From Saccharimonas sp963542675 (GTDB lineage Bacteria; Patescibacteriota; Saccharimonadia; Saccharimonadales; Saccharimonadaceae): 64,000 nt of DNA. The notes beneath the pieces were generated by a model. The model ran no database searches, was not told the DNA's origin, and saw only the letters and a program-made list of their open reading frames with translations. The position numbers and the translations under genes are program-made. The stretch is taken from NCBI GenBank assembly GCA_963542675.1, contig CAUTXC010000001.1, positions 1 through 64,000 on the forward strand, in the 5' to 3' direction. This document shows, one piece after another, positions 61,279 through 64,000 of the stretch; position 1 is the stretch's first letter; every line of letters begins with the position of its first letter.

Positions 61279-62715
61279 ATGCCGTCAAAAAATACGAAAT
61301 TTTATAGTCTCATTCTCATCGGCCTCGATTTTGTTGTGCTGATGGCGGTGTTTTTCATCGCATACTATGTCCGCACGCAAATCGATCACCGTGATTTGCT
61401 CCATACTGTCTATGCCAGCGACTACTTGCTCGGCTTCGTCGTCATTGCACCAGTGTGGATTATTCTCTATGCCTCGCTTGGGCTCTATAGCGCGAGCGTC
61501 TATAGCCGGCGACTCGTCGAATGGGGGCGACTGCTGCTTGGAACATTCATGGGTATTCTGCTCGTAATTGGCTGGGAGTACGGCACACGAATGTATATCT
61601 TTCCAGCCCGCTTGGTAGCAATGTATGTCTTTCTTGGTTCGTTTTTGGCAATTGGTACGGTGCGCGAGTTGTTTCGCCTGACACGAAGTTGGCTCTTCCA
61701 GTACAACCATGGTGTGAACCGTGTGATGGTAATCGGGACATCGCTGGCAACGCGGGACATCGCTGAGTCAATCTCGACCACCTACAAGTCAGGTTTTCGT
61801 GTTGTAGCAATGGCTGGCCCCAAGCGCTTTGTGCCACCTGGACTCAATGTTGTTCATTTTGCATCACTCGACCCTGCCCTTACGCAGATCAAGGAGCTCA
61901 AGATCGACACCATTATCCAAACCAACCTCTACGAAAACGAAGAAAAGAATCAAAAAGTGCTTGGTGCCGCACAGGTCAACCATATCCAATACAACTTCAT
62001 CCCTGGCGAGCCAGAATTTTATACTGGCAAAAACACCATCGATGTTTTTCTTGGCTACCCAATGATTACCGTTAGTCAAACACCACTTATTGGCTGGGGA
62101 GAAATCGCAAAGCGGATCTTCGACACGATTATTTCCGGCATACTGCTCATCGTCCTTGCCCCGCTTTTTGTACTCCTTATCATTATGCAAAAGATCTTTA
62201 ACCCCGGGCCAGCATTTTATATCTCAAAGCGCCTCAGTCGCTACTCCGAGCCAATCCAGCTCATCAAGTTCCGTAGTATGGGTGCACAATATGGCAAGCA
62301 AGACGCAGCTGATGAATTCCGTGCAATGGGTCGCGACGACCTGGCTGAAGAGTATGAAAAAAACCGCAAGGTCGAACACGACCCACGCATCACTCGCTTT
62401 GGTAATTTTTTGCGGGCAACATCACTTGACGAATTACCCCAGATTTTCAACGTCTTTCGTGGTGATTTGAGCTTGGTTGGGCCGCGGCCAATTCTACCCC
62501 AAGAAGTGAAGTTTAGTTCAGCCCGCACGGCACTCTTGCACAGCGTGAAGTCAGGGGTGACGGGCCTATGGCAGGTATCTGGGCGCTCAAACCTGAGCTT
62601 CGATGAGCGAATCGAGCTTGAGCTATTTTATGCCCAAAACTGGAGCTTCTGGCTGGATATCAAGATTCTATTCAAGACGATTGGTGTAGTGCTGCGCAAG
62701 ACAGGTGCAAAATAG
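61279..62715 (+). CDS. Polyprenyl-phosphate sugar-1-phosphate transferase (WcaJ/WbaP-type)
   Basis: 478 aa. Four N-terminal TM helices, a CoA-binding-like middle domain (NHGVNRVMVIGTSLATRDIA), a fifth membrane helix (SGILLIVLAPLFVLLIIMQK) and the bacterial sugar transferase core: PGPAFYISKRLSRYSEPIQL IKFRSM, TSLDELPQIFNVFRGDLSLV, GPRPILPQEV and SGVTGLWQVSGRSNLSFDER. Starts surface-polysaccharide repeat units on undecaprenyl phosphate. TATAGT lies 10 nt before ATG. Confidence 0.93.
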   Translation: MPSKNTKFYSLILIGLDFVVLMAVFFIAYYVRTQIDHRDLLHTVYASDYLLGFVVIAPVWIILYASLGLYSASVYSRRLVEWGRLLLGTFMGILLVIGWEYGTRMYIFPARLVAMYVFLGSFLAIGTVRELFRLTRSWLFQYNHGVNRVMVIGTSLATRDIAESISTTYKSGFRVVAMAGPKRFVPPGLNVVHFASLDPALTQIKELKIDTIIQTNLYENEEKNQKVLGAAQVNHIQYNFIPGEPEFYTGKNTIDVFLGYPMITVSQTPLIGWGEIAKRIFDTIISGILLIVLAPLFVLLIIMQKIFNPGPAFYISKRLSRYSEPIQLIKFRSMGAQYGKQDAADEFRAMGRDDLAEEYEKNRKVEHDPRITRFGNFLRATSLDELPQIFNVFRGDLSLVGPRPILPQEVKFSSARTALLHSVKSGVTGLWQVSGRSNLSFDERIELELFYAQNWSFWLDIKILFKTIGVVLRKTGAK

Positions 62716-62796
62716 CATATGACACTATGTCATTGTGAGGCCCGTGTAAGCGGGTACCCTCGATATAAGCATCCTCTCGTTAAGTCACAAACTGTA

Positions 62797-63921
62797 CTAC
62801 TGTATCATCTGGTCACGCACTACCTTGCGTAGCTTGGTTAGAAATAGCGTCTTGTCAAAACGCTGTGCAGTGCGACGCAAGACCGTCGGATCAAAGGTTC
62901 GTTTCTCGGCCTGCTCAATTGCTTTAGCAACGCTGATACTTGTCTGCCGGTCAAATAGCACACCCACTTCGGGTGACGTCACGATATCTGTTGTCCCGCC
63001 ACGCGCCAGGCCAATCACGGGCGCACCAGCCGCTAGCGCTTCAACACTGACAATTCCAAAATCTTCCTCTGCTGGATAGATAAAGCCACGCGCTGTCGTG
63101 ATAGCCTTCTCATATTCGGCATCGCTCGCATCGCCGAAGCGATCGGTGCGGAACTCAACTGTTGGACCAGCCAGATCAACGAGCCTATTGTGTGCGGGGC
63201 CATTACCAAAGACGATCAGCTTCTTGCCAAGCTTCGTCGCTGCCGTGACTGCCAAGTCGTACCGCTTGTATGGCAACTGCCGGCCAATCGTCACATAATG
63301 ATCACCTCGCTCGGTAGCAGGCGTAAACCGGCTTATATCTACCGGTGGATGAATAACTATGCTATTTCGATTGTAATATTTTTTAATGCGCTGTTGTGTC
63401 TCGGTAGAGTTTGCCAAGAAAACATCAACTTGCCGGGCCGCTTGGAGGTCTAGCTTGCGCTGGTGTGGCACCATGAGCGGCATAAGTGTGCGGATGAGCG
63501 GATTAAGATTACCATAGCCAGGGTCGCGCCGATACTCGTTGTAGTGGCTCCAGTAGTATCGTGGTGGTGTGTGACAATAGTTGATAATAACCTGATCGGG
63601 CCGCGTCTTCCTCACCTGATGACCATGCATATATGAACTGGTGAGGATGATATCAAACTCACGCAAATCAAGTCGCCGCATCGCTTTAACAGCCAGTGTT
63701 GGAAATAGCTTATAATACGTGCGCACCTTGCGCGGAATTTTTTGCAAAAACGACGGCCGAACATCAAGCTCAGCAAAGGCTGGCATTTTGTCCTCATTAT
63801 ACATTGCGGTATAGATCGGTGCATCCGGAAAAGCTTCGTGCATGGCCAACACGACATTCTCAGCACCACCCATTGTTGTCAAGAAGTCGCAGACAATGGC
63901 AATTTTGGGTTGTTTACTCAT
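62797..63921 (-). CDS. Glycosyltransferase family 4
   Basis: 374 aa from ATG 63921. N-terminal Rossmann half with IAIVCDFLTTMGGAENVVLA and INYCHTPPRYYWSHYNEYRR; C-terminal half with TIGRQLPYKRYDLAVTAATK and the nucleotide-binding PAEEDFGIVSVEALAAGAPV plus IGLARGGTTDIV. Builds surface glycan from a nucleotide sugar. Length and motifs are complete. TACACT 6 nt before ATG. Confidence 0.92.
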   Translation of the reverse strand: MSKQPKIAIVCDFLTTMGGAENVVLAMHEAFPDAPIYTAMYNEDKMPAFAELDVRPSFLQKIPRKVRTYYKLFPTLAVKAMRRLDLREFDIILTSSYMHGHQVRKTRPDQVIINYCHTPPRYYWSHYNEYRRDPGYGNLNPLIRTLMPLMVPHQRKLDLQAARQVDVFLANSTETQQRIKKYYNRNSIVIHPPVDISRFTPATERGDHYVTIGRQLPYKRYDLAVTAATKLGKKLIVFGNGPAHNRLVDLAGPTVEFRTDRFGDASDAEYEKAITTARGFIYPAEEDFGIVSVEALAAGAPVIGLARGGTTDIVTSPEVGVLFDRQTSISVAKAIEQAEKRTFDPTVLRRTAQRFDKTLFLTKLRKVVRDQMIQ

Positions 63922-63933
63922 AGTATCAGTGTA
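63919..63933 (-). promoter_or_regulatory. Leaderless-type promoter of the GT4 gene
   Basis: Minus-strand TACACT (63928-63933), spacer GATACT, ATG 63921. Confidence 0.55.
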
Positions 63934-63960
63934 GCGCAAAGGAGAGATTTTACCTATACC

Positions 63961-64000
63961 TTACTCCACCGTCACGCTCTTGGCAAGATTGCGCGGCTGG
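63961..64000 (-). CDS. glmS: GlmS C-terminus (partial, 5' part beyond window)
   Basis: The last 13 codons on the minus strand read QPRNLAKSVTVE and stop (TAA at 63961-63963). That ending is nearly invariant in glutamine-fructose-6-phosphate aminotransferase, the first enzyme of UDP-GlcNAc synthesis. Everything upstream is outside the window. Confidence 0.85.
   Translation of the reverse strand, partial: QPRNLAKSVTVE

Noticed and set aside
1..64000. CRISPR arrays, rRNA genes, complete insertion sequences, phage structural genes
   Set aside because: No regularly spaced direct repeats, no rRNA sequence and no intact transposase or capsid genes are visible.

Overview
The window looks like chromosome of a small-genome, cell-wall-bearing bacterium of the Candidate Phyla Radiation, most probably Candidatus Saccharibacteria (TM7). 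This is an inference from gene content: a Gram-positive style type IV pilus (pilB, C, M, N, O with no secretin), sortase and sorting-signal surface proteins, isolated glycolytic genes (gpmA, eno), a one-lobe TsaB beside TsaE, RNase Y, tRNA genes with encoded CCA, and no biosynthetic operons. The standard code is used. Base composition is about 50-58% G+C in most genes I sampled. Two regions differ: a 64% G+C scrap near 4.4-4.9 kb and an A+T-rich operon at 41-45 kb.

Layout. 0-4.3 kb: the end of a DNA methyltransferase gene, a sortase-anchored surface protein, a DUF2188 protein and two unknowns. 4.4-8.2 kb: an accessory island downstream of two tRNA-Pro genes, with a G+C-rich helix-turn-helix remnant and a five-gene minus-strand cluster whose order matches yydFGHIJ/epeXEPAB, the epipeptide (D-amino-acid RiPP) locus of Bacillus; the radical SAM gene has lost its iron-sulfur N-terminus. 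8.6-15.5 kb: gpmA, a small secreted protein, eno, sortase, RNase Y, tsaB and tsaE. 15.5-25.5 kb: type IV pilus genes, recX, a Nudix gene, recA and a pilin. 25.5-36.4 kb: a PH-domain membrane protein, ruvB, HIT, two paralogous HD hydrolases, ruvA, a class A PBP, ruvC and a lamin-tail surface protein with five two-cysteine repeats. 36.5-39.7 kb: tRNA-Lys, comEC, yebC.

39.8-45.2 kb is the most unusual chromosomal operon: a MATCAP-like (DUF1704, QEGL motif) metallopeptidase, an ATP-grasp ligase, a fusion of a metal-ligand-deficient ATP-grasp to a RimB-type retropepsin, and RimK. I read it as a peptide-tail adding and removing system. 45.4-50.5 kb holds dnaJ, radC, a beta-propeller membrane protein and a permease/TIGR03943 pair. 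At 50.5-52.7 kb is a three-domain RNA-repair enzyme (5' kinase, metallophosphatase, Trl1-like ligase), separated by a 41-nt perfect palindrome from a divergent polysaccharide deacetylase. The rest (54.5-64 kb) carries a DUF1152 fusion, an EEP hydrolase, tRNA-Asn, a beta-lactamase-fold protein, a LexA-like DNA-binding domain without protease, three cell-surface glycan genes and the last codons of glmS.

Across the window, most stand-alone or operon-first genes have a -10 box (usually preceded by TGN) ending exactly 6 nt before ATG. This predicts leaderless mRNAs. Internal operon genes instead use Shine-Dalgarno sites or ATGA overlaps. Pili, ComEC, RecA and RuvABC together are consistent with DNA uptake and recombination.
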